From: Abelmoschus esculentus
Lineage: Eukaryota; Streptophyta; Magnoliopsida; Malvales; Malvaceae
Assembly (NCBI GenBank): GCA_035048815.1
Contig: JAUCBN010000003.1
Location: 24,474,001 to 24,538,000, forward strand
Direction: 5' to 3'
DNA length: 64,000 nucleotides
Under the pieces are notes generated by a model that searched no databases, was not told the origin of the DNA, and was given only the letters and a program-made list of their open reading frames with translations. Position numbers and translations under genes: made by a program. Positions within the stretch are counted from its first letter, which is position 1; the number at the start of each line of letters is the position of its first letter. Shown here piece by piece: positions 24,186 to 35,739 of the stretch.

Positions 24186-25715
24186 TCAAGTTGGGTCCTT
24201 GTTGAAAACATTCTTAATATCCAACTTGGATGCCAAGTAACAATGTTGTTGTCCACCAAGTCCTTTTGTCATGATATCAACCAATTGTTCATGTGTTGAC
24301 ACATGCTCTGTTTGTATCAACTCTTGTTGTACTTTTTCTCTGATGAAATGACAATCAATTTCTATGTGCTTGGTCCTTTCGTGAAACACAGGGTTTGCTG
24401 CTATTTGTAGTGCTGCCTTGTTGTCACAAAATAACTTTGCAGGCTCAAAATGATCCATGACCAATTCTTTTAGCAACCCTTGCAACCAGATTATCTTAGA
24501 GGTAACCATTGTCATTGCCCTGTACTCTGCCTCTGCAGATGACCTTGCAACCACATTCTGCTTCTTTGATTTCCATGAGACTAGAGATTCTCCAAGCTTG
24601 ATGCAAAAACCATTAACCGATTTTCTAGTTTTTGGGCATGATGCCCAGTCAGAGTCACAATAAGCAGTCATCTCATGACTATTAGTTGATTTCAGCAGAA
24701 TACTTGCACTAGGTTCACTCTTGATGTACCTTACTACTCTCAAATCTGCCTCCATGTGAGTCTTTTTCGGTTGATACATGAACTGGCTTAGGGAGTTTAC
24801 AACATATGTGATGTCGGATCTAGTGTGTGTCAAATAAATCAGCCTGCCTATGAGTCGTTGATACACTATCTTGTCTTCCATTAGATCGTCCTTATTGTCA
24901 GAAGATGCACTTATGTCAAAACCAAGTGAGGTCAGCTTCAAATTCTGTTCTAAAGGAGTTAAAGCATTTCTAGAATTTTCCAACCCAACATCTTTAACTA
25001 ATTCAAGAGCATATTTTCTCTGATTCAACAGTATGCCTTTCCTTGATCTCAATACTTCAATGCCCAAAAAATATTTGAGATGTCCCAAGTCTTTCATCTT
25101 GAAGTGTTGATTCAAACTTTGCTTTACTTCATTAATCAAAGACTCATCATTCCCAGTGATCAGCAAGTCATCCACATATACTAAGCCCAGCACAATTTTA
25201 TCTTTTATTTTCTTGATGAAAAGAGAATAGTCATGTTTACTTTGAACAAAATCATTGGTCACAAGAGCATCAACAAGCTTTAAATTCCATTGTCTTGATG
25301 CTTGTTTGAGGCCATACAAAGATTTTTGCAGTCCACATACTAAGTTCTCCCCCTGACTGCAAAAACCAAATGGTAATTGCATGTAAATTTCTTCAAAAAG
25401 ATCACCTTGAAGAAAGGCATTAAACACATCCATTTGGTAGAGAGGCCAATCAAAAAACGAAGCAAGAGATAAAATGGTTCTGATAGTAACCATTTTAACT
25501 ACAGGAGAGAAGGTTTCAACAAAATCAATACCTTCTTTTTGGTTGTAGCCCTTAGCAACAAGTCGAGCTTTGTATCTCTCAACCTCTCCTGTGGCCTTGT
25601 ACTTAATCCTGTAGACCCATTTATAACTAATAGCAACTTTTTCTGGAGGCAATAGAATAAGAGACCATGTATTGTTGGACTGTAAAGCGTGAATCTCATC
25701 ATTCATTATTTGCAC
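24186..25715 (-). CDS. Copia reverse transcriptase and RNase H, long open frame
   Basis: About 509 codons remain open. The order is the Copia RT domain (NNTWSLILLPP, then YKWVYRIKYKATGEVERYKARLVAKGY and VKMVTIRTILSLA), the catalytic YVDDLLITG motif near residue 180, then RNase H with AYCDSDWASC and ARSSAEAEYRAM near residues 355-400. These copy the element's RNA into DNA and remove the template. There is no ATG at the start because in an intact element this is the C-terminal part of one polyprotein; the frame begins with a GTG where the upstream part is lost by frameshift. This is the best preserved part of the element. Confidence 0.88.
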   Translation of the reverse strand: MQIMNDEIHALQSNNTWSLILLPPEKVAISYKWVYRIKYKATGEVERYKARLVAKGYNQKEGIDFVETFSPVVKMVTIRTILSLASFFDWPLYQMDVFNAFLQGDLFEEIYMQLPFGFCSQGENLVCGLQKSLYGLKQASRQWNLKLVDALVTNDFVQSKHDYSLFIKKIKDKIVLGLVYVDDLLITGNDESLINEVKQSLNQHFKMKDLGHLKYFLGIEVLRSRKGILLNQRKYALELVKDVGLENSRNALTPLEQNLKLTSLGFDISASSDNKDDLMEDKIVYQRLIGRLIYLTHTRSDITYVVNSLSQFMYQPKKTHMEADLRVVRYIKSEPSASILLKSTNSHEMTAYCDSDWASCPKTRKSVNGFCIKLGESLVSWKSKKQNVVARSSAEAEYRAMTMVTSKIIWLQGLLKELVMDHFEPAKLFCDNKAALQIAANPVFHERTKHIEIDCHFIREKVQQELIQTEHVSTHEQLVDIMTKGLGGQQHCYLASKLDIKNVFNKDPT

Positions 25716-27291
25716 CCAAAGAGAATTTTAACTGACCTCAGAAAAGGATTGAGGCTCAGATATAGATGAAATAAAACCAAGAAATATTTGAGAATGAGAT
25801 GGCAAGTGAGAATAGAAAACAGAAGATGGATACCTAACCTGAGATGAAGAGTGGCAATTATGTATATATACTTCAAACCATGATGGAGGTTTAGATCTGG
25901 TGGATCTTCGAGAAACAATAGGAATGGGATTAGGACCAGGAACAACAGGATGAATGATTGCAGGATCAACTATAGAAACAGTCTCAGGTATAAGATCAGA
26001 TGATGGAGCAGGTATATCAGTAGATGTAGGAGTGGAAAAAAAATTCAGTAACAGGTTCAGGAGAAGTATTATTGGGTAGAGTATGTGCAGTTTCAGGTGA
26101 AGGAACACATTCAGTTTCAGGTGTAGGAACACATTCATTTTCAGGTGGAGAAGTTGGTTCAGATAGAATCAAAAAATCAGATTCTAGTATATAAGTTGTT
26201 TGTGGAAAAATAGAAGAAATGGTAGGAAAATAAGAAGATGAATTATGAAATGGAAACTGTGTTTCAAACAACCTAACATCTCAGCTAATAAAAACAGTTT
26301 TGGTTTTGATATTGAAAAGGGTATAACCCTTTTGAGTAGATGCATATCCCAAAACACAAGGAAGAGCACGAGTGTCAATTTTATGAGAAGGGATTAAATT
26401 GATAGCAAAACATAAGCAACCAAAGATTTTAAAATGATCATAGGTTGGGAGCTTTTTATAAAGGGTTTCAAAAGGAGATTTTCAATCTAAAACAGATGAA
26501 GGCAATCTGTTTATTATGTAGGAAGCTGTGAGAACACACTCTCCCCAAAATTGAAGAGGAACTTGAGTTTGAAATCGAATAGCTCTAACAACCTGAAGAA
26601 GGTGTCTATGTTTTCTTTCAACATCTCTATTTTGTTATGAAGTATGCACACATGTAGTTTGATGAGAATGCCAAGAGAATTAAAAAAGGTGTTACAATTA
26701 GAATCGAGAAATTCTCGACCATTGTCACTTCTAATATTTTTAATGGTGATAGAAAACTGATTTTGTATCATAAGAGTGAAGTTTTTGAGGAACATAATTG
26801 CATCACTCTTCAATTTCAGTAGATAAATTCAAGACATCCTAGAGTAATCATCCACTATAGTTAAAAAGAATCTATGTCCTGCATGAGTAGGTACTCTATA
26901 TGGACCCCATATGTCTATATGTATTAAACTAAAAGGACTTGAAGAAGAAGAAAAATTAGTTGGGAATGGAAGCCTGGATTGCCTAGCTAGAGGACATATA
27001 GTACAAGTCTGTAAACAATCAGTTTTTCAAGGATGAATCAGCAAAAAAAGGCAATCTAGACAATTGAGAAACAGGAACATGCCCTAAACGAGCATGCCAA
27101 ACTGAAATTTCATTAGTAGTAAAAGGTTTACATGTTGAAGTAGAATTAACATGAGAAGCAAAAGTTAACATACAAGAAAAAGAAAAAAGACTGAAGAAAA
27201 TAAAGTTCTCTAATATTTCTACCAATCCCTTCATTGTGTCAGTAAAGTGATCCTGCAAAATACAGTAATCAGGAAGAAAAAAATGGCACAA
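25716..27291 (-). pseudogene. Copia integrase region, broken
   Basis: The GAG-pre-integrase motif VWHARLGHVPVSQLSRLP lies near 27110-27060 and an integrase core remnant IRSDNGREFLDSNC near 26740-26690. The stretch before RT (26400-25716) is serine- and proline-rich (PSPETAHTLPNNTSPEPV), as is usual in the integrase C-terminal linker. Several stops and at least three frame changes are present, so no working integrase can be made. Confidence 0.75.
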
Positions 27292-28599
27292 TGTAAACTT
27301 TTGGTGAGCTGAGACACAGAAATTAGATTACGAGTAAAATGAGGAACAAACAAAACATTAGATAAAAAGAGACCATTTGGCAATCTAACAAACCCTATGT
27401 GAGTAACCTGGGATGATCGACGATTAGGAAGATAAACTAAACGAGAATAAGACTTAGGATGAGGATCTATCAAGCAAGAAAAATCGGACAACACATGATC
27501 AGTTGCACCAGTGTCCAGAATCCATTGTATATTGGTGTTAGTAAAAGAGCAAGAGGAAGAGGTACATGCCAAGTTCACTGAAGAATTCGATATTGTATTC
27601 TGATTCAGAAGCCCAAGGATTTGCGTATATTGTTTTGGAGTGAACATTTGCTGGGAAGTCAACATATCAGGTTGGGCAGGGGAGGTTATATCAGTTTGGA
27701 TAGATGGTGCAGATGTAATCAAATCAGTTCTCATGGTCAGTGCAGCTTGAGGGTCACGCTTTTTGGTGAACTTGAAGTCAGGTGGAAAACCCACAAGCCT
27801 ATAACAATTCTCTTTTTTGTGGCCTTTAAGCTTGCAATAATCACAAGTACCAGAGAATTTTTTGCGAATATTGGAAGCGTTAGAATACAAAATTGTCGGT
27901 TCCAAAGAAGGGCTTACCCCAGACAAATAAAGACGTTGAGATTCTTCTCGAATGATCATGGAATAGGCACTGTTCACCGACAGCAAAGGTTGCATCAATA
28001 ATATCTGACTTCGAAAGGCAACATATGTCTCATTGAGCCCCATCAAGAATTGAAATAAACGTTGTTGAGAAATATGAGTAGAATTCCGTTGAGAAAATTC
28101 ACAATCATAAGAAAAAGGCACCAGGGTAGAATATTCATCCCATAACAGTTTCAACTTTGTAAAATAGACTGAGACAGACAAATCACCTTGTGTTGAAGTC
28201 GCAATTTCACGATACAGAAAAAAATATGCGGGAGCCATTGACTTTGTGAAAACGTTCCTTAAGATCTGCCCAAACCAAAGCAGCAATGGAAGCGAAGACG
28301 ATGCCGACAAAGAGATCCTTGCTGACAGAATTTATTATCCACGACAAGACGATCGCATTGCACCGATCCCACTGAGCTTTTTGAGAAGGTAAAGAGTAGT
28401 CGGAACGACTGCAATCACCATCAGTAAATCCTAGTTTATTCTTGGCGAGAAGGACGATACGCAGGGATTGACTCCAGACTTTGTAATTTTTGATTCCTGT
28501 TAGTTGGTGAGAGATGAGGACAATCCCTAGAGTATCAGACAGATGAAGAAATAGTGGGTGAGTAAAATCAATTGTAGAATCGGAGTCATTTAGAGGCAT
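27231..28599 (-). pseudogene. Copia gag and protease, one frameshift
   Basis: Gag starts at a real ATG at 28599 (MPLNDSDSTIDF) and carries the usual LTGIKNYKVWSQSLRIVLLAK and WDRCNAIVLSWIINSVS motifs. Near 28217-28223, a run of seven A on the plus strand marks where the frame changes; it continues in the frame 28310-27231. The second part has the CCHC zinc knuckle CDYCKLKGHKKENC and the aspartic protease motif WILDTGATDHV. The homopolymer run suggests a slippage error. Confidence 0.8.
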
Positions 28600-28683
28600 T
28601 ATGAAAAAAAGAAGAAATGAAAAATCGGGAATTTGGGCGAAAAAACCCTAACGATGCGAATGAATGAGAGGATCAGAAGTGGA

Positions 28684-28695
28684 CTCGTGATACCA
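28684..28695 (-). other. Copia primer-binding site
   Basis: On the minus strand the sequence directly after the LTR reads TGGTATCACGAG, complementary to the 3' end of initiator methionine tRNA over TGGTATCA, the standard Copia primer. This marks the right LTR as the 5' LTR. Confidence 0.7.
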
Positions 28696-28852
28696 TGTAA
28701 AAAACTGAAGTTTCTTATTCATTCACATCTGAGATTTACATCAGCAAATACATTTATTTATACTAGGAATTAACATCTATAACTGCTCAAGGAAATTCTT
28801 AACCGTACTAACAAATTTTACTTTCTTGATAACGACAAACTTAATTCTAACA
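28696..28852 (-). repeat. 5' LTR of the Copia element
   Basis: 157 bases, starting TGTAAAAAACTGAAG and ending TTCTAACA on the plus strand, hence TG..CA on both strands. Followed by the right copy of AAAGTCACT (28853-28861). Confidence 0.85.
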
Positions 28853-29170
28853 AAAGTCACTTGGGAATCCATTGCTCAGACCTCCAATAGTCGAATCATA
28901 AATGTTCAACACAGGAGGCTAAACATTAACTTCTTCCCCGGACTCGGGGATTACCGCTCGTCGGATGATGAGATCAGTTGAAGAAGCCTTAATGCGTACG
29001 TCACATCCCAAGAAAGGAGTGATTTGGGGTACACAATAACGATAGATCAAGACGTGCCAGGGTTTACAAACACAGCAACATCGCATCAGAATCATAGGCG
29101 GCAAACAACAATGCATTTTGATCAGCAAATCTTCATTGATCGGCCCAATGTTTCTAAATGAACAAACCAA

Positions 29171-29643
29171 TTTGGAATAGGAACGTGAGTACCCTCAATT
29201 CGATTCACTACCTGTGATATGTTTGAATTCAAAAAAAAATCTAAAACTGTTGGAAACTCAAAATTACTGTAAAAAGTAGAGTTAAATACCTTGCAACTCG
29301 AAACAAACTCCATGATTAGTTTACCGTCTATAGCAAAGAACAAATCTGTAATCAAAACACTGAAAGCTTACCTTCAATCTAATAAGATACACTTTTAGAA
29401 TCCTAAATAAATTAAATGAAAAGTAAAATTAAGAAGAAAGAGAGTCAAAATATTCGGGTAAGAAGGAAGTTACAAGTTTTTTGATGGTAAATGAAGAGAG
29501 GATGATGGTCATAAGAACTAAGGGTTTAAAACATTATAATATAAATAGATGATATTTAAAATATTGAATCCCTAAAGTTAAACATATTGATTAAAAAAAT
29601 AGGTTTAAAAGTCAAAGAAGCACTTGAACTTTCTTAAAAGAAC
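29171..29643. other. 5' flank of the F-box pseudogene
   Basis: The 78-codon minus frame at 29355-29122 overlaps the F-box start and shows no known domain. The rest, up to the outer LTR element, is AT-rich with no gene seen. Confidence 0.4.
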
Positions 29644-30683
29644 TGTAGCGATGTGAAAAATCCACGAATAAGTGTATCGTTGGAATTTTTTTATGATTGG
29701 AAAATATTTTCGTGTTCGATTTGAAAATAATGTCTTCCACGTAAGGAGTTTTGATTTAAAAATGATTTTTGAAAAATTAGAGTCGCCATCGGCCGTTTAG
29801 GTAGATCGGACACCGTAAAACCAAAGATTTTATAATTGGGGTTCGAGAGTGAATTACGGATGGGGAAGGATTAGCACCCCCATACCGCCCAAAAATTGGT
29901 ACTTTATTTAATTACCACTTTATTAATATTAAATTACCCGAGCTAATTTGACAATTAAATTAATTTTTAATTGGATTTGCGCATTTATTTTAAAGCACCT
30001 AAACCCGAAGGTTAGCGTCTGAACCACCACCACAACACTGGAGTTGGCCTCGCTTACAACCAAATTTAGGGGCCCGCGTTAACAAATTAATATCATTTAT
30101 ACAACTTAAACATAACAAATAAATTAAATACATCACATAAAAATAAATACATAAAAGCATAAATACTAATCTAAAACATAAATAAATATCAATGTAAAAC
30201 ATAAATAAAATTTAAATACCAAATAAAATAATAAACATTATATTTCATTAAAATAAAGCCAAAATACAACATAAAGAAAATAAAATATACCTAAGAGCTC
30301 GAACGGTTAATCCCGAGTGATCCTCATCGAGATCTACCATGACCTCTCCAAAATTTTTAACTAGATCGAATCCTAAAAATACAACACGATCGAACCACCC
30401 AAAATTTGAGGAAAGCTAAGCTCTCAAATTAGGATCACAGGGTACTACTCTAACCCAATTGCTTTTCTTTTTCAAAAGGTTCCCCTCACCTCCTTTTATA
30501 AGCCTTTGGAGAGAGTGAAGTGGGACTTCTCATCAATATGGGATTCCAATCCCACATCAACTTTTTTTTCATTTTCTTCTTTTTTTTTCATTTTTTCTCT
30601 CTTTTTTCTTCTTCTTTATTAATAATATGACTACTACAGTAATACTATAAATACTAAAATCCGATTAAAAATGAGTGATTACA
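29644..30683 (-). repeat. Left (3') LTR of the outer element, 1040 bp
   Basis: Starts TGTAGCGATGTG and ends GAGTGATTACA on the plus strand. At 29781 it contains GAGTCGCCATCGG, an internal copy of the primer-site core. It is followed by GTTGTCCCTCTTTGC, the polypurine tract on the element's strand. A TATA-like CTTTTATAAGCC lies near 30495. Confidence 0.8.
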
Positions 30684-30689
30684 GTTGTC

Positions 30690-31440
30690 CCTCTTTGCTT
30701 GTTCTTGTGAAACAAGGATAAAGCAAAGATAAAACAACACTCAGTTTTTTCTTATTCTTCGATTTTGGCTTCAGAAATCACAGGTTCTTTTGGAACTTTC
30801 TACTCTTCTTCAGCTGAATCTTCAGGTTTGTAAGTCCTTCCTGTATTGAACTTCTTCACCTTCTGATCTTGGAGCTACAGGTCACTTCGGTTATATGACC
30901 TTTCACCTTTTGAACAAATCTTGCAAAACAAAAGCTTCTCATATATAGAACTTTCCATCTATAGATCTTGAGTTGAGGTCTCTTCTGTATAAAACCTTCA
31001 CTCTAAAGCCTTGAGTTTTGTTTCCCTCCTGTATAGAGCTTTTTACCCAGACTATGATAAAGATAGGGATCCCTCTTGTATGAGAATCATTATCTTTTAC
31101 GCTGTCGGTTTATCCTATATAAAACCTTCTGCGTCGTGACGGATCTTGCAAAATAAGATTCCTCCTATATAGAACTCTTACTTCTAGATCCGGAGTTAGG
31201 GTTTCTCCTATATAAAACCTTTTACTCTGAAGTCTCGAGTTGAGTGCCTCTCCTATATGAAGCTTCAATCTCAAAGATGAAAATGAAGATGGGCCCCCCT
31301 ATATAGAACTCCTCATCTTTGATGTTGTCGGTTTCTCCTATATAAACCGTCGCATCATGGATGAACTTTTTCATTGGTAGCTCTTTTTATATAGAACTAC
31401 GAGCTTCTATGTTTGGTGTTTGTGATTTCTCTCTATATAG
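30690..31440 (-). repeat. Tandem CTATATAGAAC/CTATATAAAACC repeats of the outer element
   Basis: Near the 3' end of the element, a unit of about 55-65 bases repeats: a 'TCTCCTATATAAAACCTT' or 'CTCCTATATAGAACTC' box followed by a spacer with words such as CTAGATC, GGAGTTAGGG and CTGAAG. About ten imperfect copies run up to the inner insertion, which sits inside one of these boxes. Non-coding. Confidence 0.65.
31436..31440. repeat. Left target-site duplication TATAG of the inner element
   Basis: TATAG directly before the left LTR is repeated at 40076-40080 directly after the right LTR. Joining the flanks restores CTATATAGAAC, the repeat box of the outer element. Confidence 0.9.
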
Positions 31441-32574
31441 TGTAGCGATGTGAAAAAATCCACGAATGATTAAAATCGCATAAAAATTCTTTTTCGATTG
31501 TGAAAAACATATTTCGATGTGTCATTTTAAAATTAATGTCTTCCACATGGGGGTTTTCGGTTTAAAAATGATTTTGTAAAATTTGAGTCGCTACCGGCCG
31601 TTTAGGTAGACCGGACACCATAAAACCAGAGATTTAAAAATTGGGGTTCGGGAGTCGGTTACGGATGGGGAAGGATTAGCACCCCCACACCGCCCAAAAA
31701 TTGGTACTTTATTTAATTACCGCTTCATTAATATTAAATTTTCCGGGCTAATTTGACGATCGAATTAATTTTTAATTAAATGTGCGCATTTATTTTAAAG
31801 CACCTAAATCCGAAGGTAAGCGTCCAAACCACCACCACTACACTGGAGTTGGCCTCGCTTACGACTGAATTTAGGGGCCCGCATTAATTAATTAAGATAA
31901 ACATACAATCTTAAATATGACAAATAAATTAAAAATATTACATGAAAATACATAAAAACATAAATATTAGTCTAACAAATAAAAGATTAATTTAAAAACA
32001 TAAATTAAAACATACATAAATATTAATCTAAAACATAAACATAAATTAATATTAATCTACAACATAAATTAAAACAACTATAAATATTAATCTAAAACAT
32101 AAATTAAAATCTAATAATAAACAATCATATTTCATTAAAAATATTAAAAATACAAAGATAGAAATTATACCTAAAAATTCGAATAGCTAACCCCAATAAA
32201 CTCCCCACCGAGATCTACCACGACCCCTTCAAAATTTTTAACTAGATCGAATCCTAAAAATAAAACTCGATCGAACCACCCAAAATTTGGGGAGAGCTAA
32301 ACTCTCAAATTAGGATCATAAGGTACTACCCTCACCCAATTGATTCCACCTCTTCAAAAGGCCCCCCTTCACCTCCTTTTATAGGCACTTGGAGAGAGGA
32401 AGGTCATGTTTCCCACCAATGTGGGATTCCAATCCCACATCATTCTTCCTTTTCTTTCTTCTTCTTCTTCTTTCTCTTTTTATTTTTTTCATTTTTTCTT
32501 CTATTTTTATTAATAATATTACTACTACAATAATACTACAAATGCTAAAATTTAATAAAAAATGAGTGATTACA
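31441..32574 (-). repeat. Left (3') LTR of the inner element, 1134 bp
   Basis: TGTAGCGATG...GAGTGATTACA on the plus strand. Carries the TATA-type CTATAAAAGG (minus strand, at about 32376-32384) and GAGTCGCTACCGG at 31577, the internal primer-core copy. It is followed by the polypurine tract. Confidence 0.92.
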
Positions 32575-32592
32575 GTTGTCCCTCTTTGCTTG
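32575..32592 (-). other. Polypurine tract of the inner element
   Basis: On the minus strand AAGCAAAGAGGGACAAC directly precedes the 3' LTR. The same tract precedes the outer left LTR (30684-30701). It primes plus-strand DNA synthesis in LTR elements. Confidence 0.7.
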
Positions 32593-32749
32593 TTCTTGTG
32601 AAACGAGAACTAAGCAAAGATAAAAAAAACACTCATTTTTTACTGACTTCTCAGTCGGTGGTCTTGGAATTATTTGTTTTTCTGAAACTCTCCACCTTCC
32701 TTGATCGACTCTTTAGGCTCGTAAGTTCATTCTGTATCAAACTTGCTTG

Positions 32750-33390
32750 CCTTCTGGTTTTGAAGCTGCAGGTCACTCCTATATATGACCATTCGCCTTG
32801 AGCAGATCTTGCAAAATAAAAGCTCTTCCTATATGGAACTTTCATCTCTAGATCCCGAGCTAAGATTTCTTCTGTATAAAACCTTCACTCTGAAGCCTTG
32901 AGTTATGTGCCCCTCCTGTATGAAGCTTTTCACTCAGACTACGACGAAGATAGGGGTTCCTCCTATATGAAACTCCTGGTTTTCCACGTTGTCGGTTTCT
33001 CCTATATAAAACCTTTTGCGCTATAACGAATCTTGTAGAATAAGGTCCCTCCTGTATAGAACTCTTACTTCTAGATCCGGAGTTAGGGTTTCTCCTATAT
33101 AAAACCTTTCACTCTGAAGTCTCGAGTTGTTTGCCTCTCCTATATGAAACCTTTTGCGCTATAACGAATCTTGTAGAATAAGGTCCCTCCTGTATAGAAC
33201 TCTTACTTCTAGATCCGGAGTTAGGGTTTTTCCTATATGAAACCTTTCACTCTGAAGTCTCGAGTTGTTTGTCTCTGCTATATGAAGCTTCGAACTCAGA
33301 AACAAAAAGGAAGATAAGGTCCCTCCTATATAGAACCCCTCTTCTTTGATGCTGTCGGTTTCTCCTTTTGTATGAAACCTTCATCTGTCA
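32750..33390 (-). repeat. Tandem CTATATAGAAC repeats of the inner element
   Basis: The same 55-65 base repeat family as in the outer element, with boxes such as CCTCCTGTATAGAACTC and TCTCCTATATAAAACC about ten times. Within it, 33001-33138 is duplicated in tandem as 33139-33276 (138-base period, only a few differences), showing that the array changes length by whole pairs of units. Non-coding; its place just before the 3' LTR suggests it is part of the RNA 3' region. Confidence 0.7.
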
Positions 33391-35739
33391 ATCTTCTTTC
33401 ATTTTCGGGACTCTCGTCAAGTGTCTTTCAATCTTCTTTTTGAATCGGTACTCATGCCTTCATAGTTTGCCAATCTTCAATCTTTCGGGATTTACGCCAA
33501 CAAAGGCTGCCAAAAATCTTTTTCTTCGGGACTCACGCTAGGAAGGCTACCAATCTTCTTCGAATCAGGACTCACGCCAAGCAGCTGCCAATCTTCTTTC
33601 TGAAAACATCTGGGGTTTCTGGATTGCCCCAATGTCTTGATCTTTATACTTGGTTCCTCTTTCATTTTGGAGATACATTCACTGTCTGCCAAGTTTTGTC
33701 TCGAGAATATTTTTCATTTTCTTCTTCTTTCATGATGTCCCGGTTCTACCGGTCTTGTTCTGCAAATTTGAAATGTTGACCCCTCTAGCTTGATCTCTTT
33801 TTTTCTTTTTTTCTTCTTTTTTGCTGAAAGGTGCAAACGTGCACGGAATCTCTGTTACGACCATCTTCTTGACCATTATCTGTCTTTTATTGTAAGATAA
33901 TTTATAAAAAATGATGATGAATGAGCATTTTCACTATGCATGTGTTCGTGATGTATGTTCGAGATGCTCATGTGTAATCTGTGGGTATGCATTGACGCAT
34001 GAAGTTTCTGTTAACCCGATTTCAAAAATTTGGTGCCCCAGTCCTCATTTCGTTTACCAGGTAAGCTTCATTAGCTAAACTTTGCCAGTAATCATGACAC
34101 CTCTGGTCACATCAGATTCGAGCTTTGATTCTGTCATTTTATGGACAATGATGTCCCGCTTGTATTCTTTATATTCTCTTCTGGATCAGTATAATGGTTG
34201 ATCGGACGTCTTTGTATCCTGACTTCTTTTCTATACTTGTCGGGGTACCTCAATGGAGGTTGACTCTCATTTTTCTTAAAAAATGATTTTATTTGTATGT
34301 ATTTCTGATGCAATAAAAATTTTAAAAATGTATGAAATTTGGAAGTTTATTGTAAAAAGCATTTAAAACATATTTGCCTTCCTGAATATCAAATGCAATG
34401 ACATATTTGCCCCAATCTGGCAAAGCTCAACTCTAATGAAGAGCATATTTAGAGGATCCTCGACTATTACGGGGATATAGGAAAATGTGTAGTCTCTTCT
34501 AGACTTATCAGGCTTTCAAAAGGAATAATCATTTCCCTAGTGGCTACCCTTTTTCATGTGGCACTCATTACCTCACCTTCTCAACCTGCCCAATCCTTCC
34601 CTCATTTGGGTGTCGATCAGGCACTTCGGAGTTCGACGTTCCTTGAAGCAAGGTTAACCTTTGGGCGAAAGTGTGGTTTAAAGACAATCTCATTTAGTTT
34701 GGATGTCCCTGAATGATCAAAATGATCTTACCAATTTTAGATCCATGATCGATGTATAAATGTTTCCATTACCTTTTCTGGGGAAATCAATTCATCACAG
34801 TCCTTTGTTTCGAGGATAATGATGGAGCAAACAACAATACCTCGAATTACTCGGCATAGTCATGATTTGAAAATATTACCATCACTCATCAAGTTAAAGC
34901 TTCAGCGGAGTGCCCCAGGATTACCGCACTCTTATTCGAATGTGCCTATTACCAGGATCTGAACATTGGAGTGCTTTTTTAAAAGAAAATTTTCTTATCT
35001 CGATTCATTTCATTTTAGTCTTTGTCTCCTTTCTCTCTCTCTCTCTTTTTTACCATGTCATGGCTTTTAGCTGTCTCTTTTAATGGTTTCTTGATCTTTA
35101 CACTTAATATGTTTGACCTTATCTCTTTTAAGGAATGTCATTCGTCATCTCATTCGAGGAAGTCCTGAGAAGGTCTCCAGGGGATAGAGGATTCAAGGTC
35201 GACTCTCGATTCAAGGATCTTGAACAACAAGTGCCTGAAAAGGAGTTTTCCTAAAAATGGGAACTACCCATTGCTATTCTCTCATATTGTTATTCTGTTG
35301 GCCCAAGTAGACTAGTAGAGACACTCATTTGCAATATCCCTGTGACATTCAGTCTCTTCTAAATATGCAAAACTTTATAGTCGGTCTTTGAAATTGAAGC
35401 AAAGATGTTACCGCATCTAAAATTCAAGAATTGATGTGTAATGATATGTACATATATGTTCAAAAATGTTTGATTTTGTGTACATAGAAGAGCAAAGGCA
35501 ACTCTTAAAAATTAATTTTCAAAGAATTAAAGAATGTAAAACCGTTTAATTGGTAAAAACTTAATTCTTAAATGTATGCCCTTACAAATTGTCCCTACTA
35601 CCTTCCGGGCTCAAAGTAGTAAATTGGACTTCATTTCACAAAATGATTAAATATTTAAACTGGAGAGTCAGAACCTTCCACCACCAAAATCATCTTGGTC
35701 AAATCTTTAAACCTCAGACTACTAACCTGGATCATGTCC
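33391..35739 (-). other. Non-coding internal DNA of the inner element
   Basis: About 2.3 kb between the gag stop and the tandem repeats. Repeated CCAATCTTCTTTCTGAA and GGGACTCACGCCA words near 33400-33620 form another short array. The longest frames are under 70 codons and resemble no pol protein. It corresponds in order to 40081-42480 of the outer element. Confidence 0.6.

Larger units (their letters stand above)
24022..28852 (-). mobile_element. Ty1/Copia LTR retrotransposon, about 4.8 kb, defective
   Basis: Two 157-base LTRs (24022-24178 and 28696-28852) flank gag, protease, integrase, reverse transcriptase and RNase H in the Copia order, read on the minus strand. The LTRs differ at about six bases by eye. 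The primer site (complement of ATACCATG, reading TGGTATCACGAG) touches the right LTR, and a polypurine tract (GAGGGGGAG) touches the left LTR at 24179-24188. The left outer end is CGTAAAAAAC where the right LTR has TGTAAAAAAC. It lies inside an F-box gene in the same orientation as that gene, with AAAGTCACT on both sides. Stops in the integrase and frameshifts make it unable to move on its own. Confidence 0.88.
23173..29170 (-). pseudogene. F-box gene, split by a Copia insertion and frameshifted
   Basis: The 5' part (29170-28862) reads as an F-box: INEDLLIKMHCCLPPMILMR, then CCCVCKPWHVLI. Such proteins hold SKP1 of SCF ubiquitin ligases through this motif. It has no ATG in frame and hits a TAG after EEVNV (about 28921). 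The 3' part (24021-23173) resembles an F-box-associated domain: FSPNAKHLLDSQDG, then WNPNTKQFLLVPRP in a second frame (23932-23648), then the first frame again (23688-23173) with WFAIGDSRVDVDF and IQIWAFNVDTREWTEVY. So there are at least two frameshifts besides the stop. The Copia element at 24022-28852 separates the halves; removing it and one copy of the duplicated AAAGTCACT rejoins PSDF-SPN in frame. Whether the small lesions came before or after the insertion cannot be told. Confidence 0.75.

Noticed and set aside
32562..32845. ORFs at the left LTR border of the inner element
   Set aside because: They cross the LTR border and tandem repeats; no known domain.
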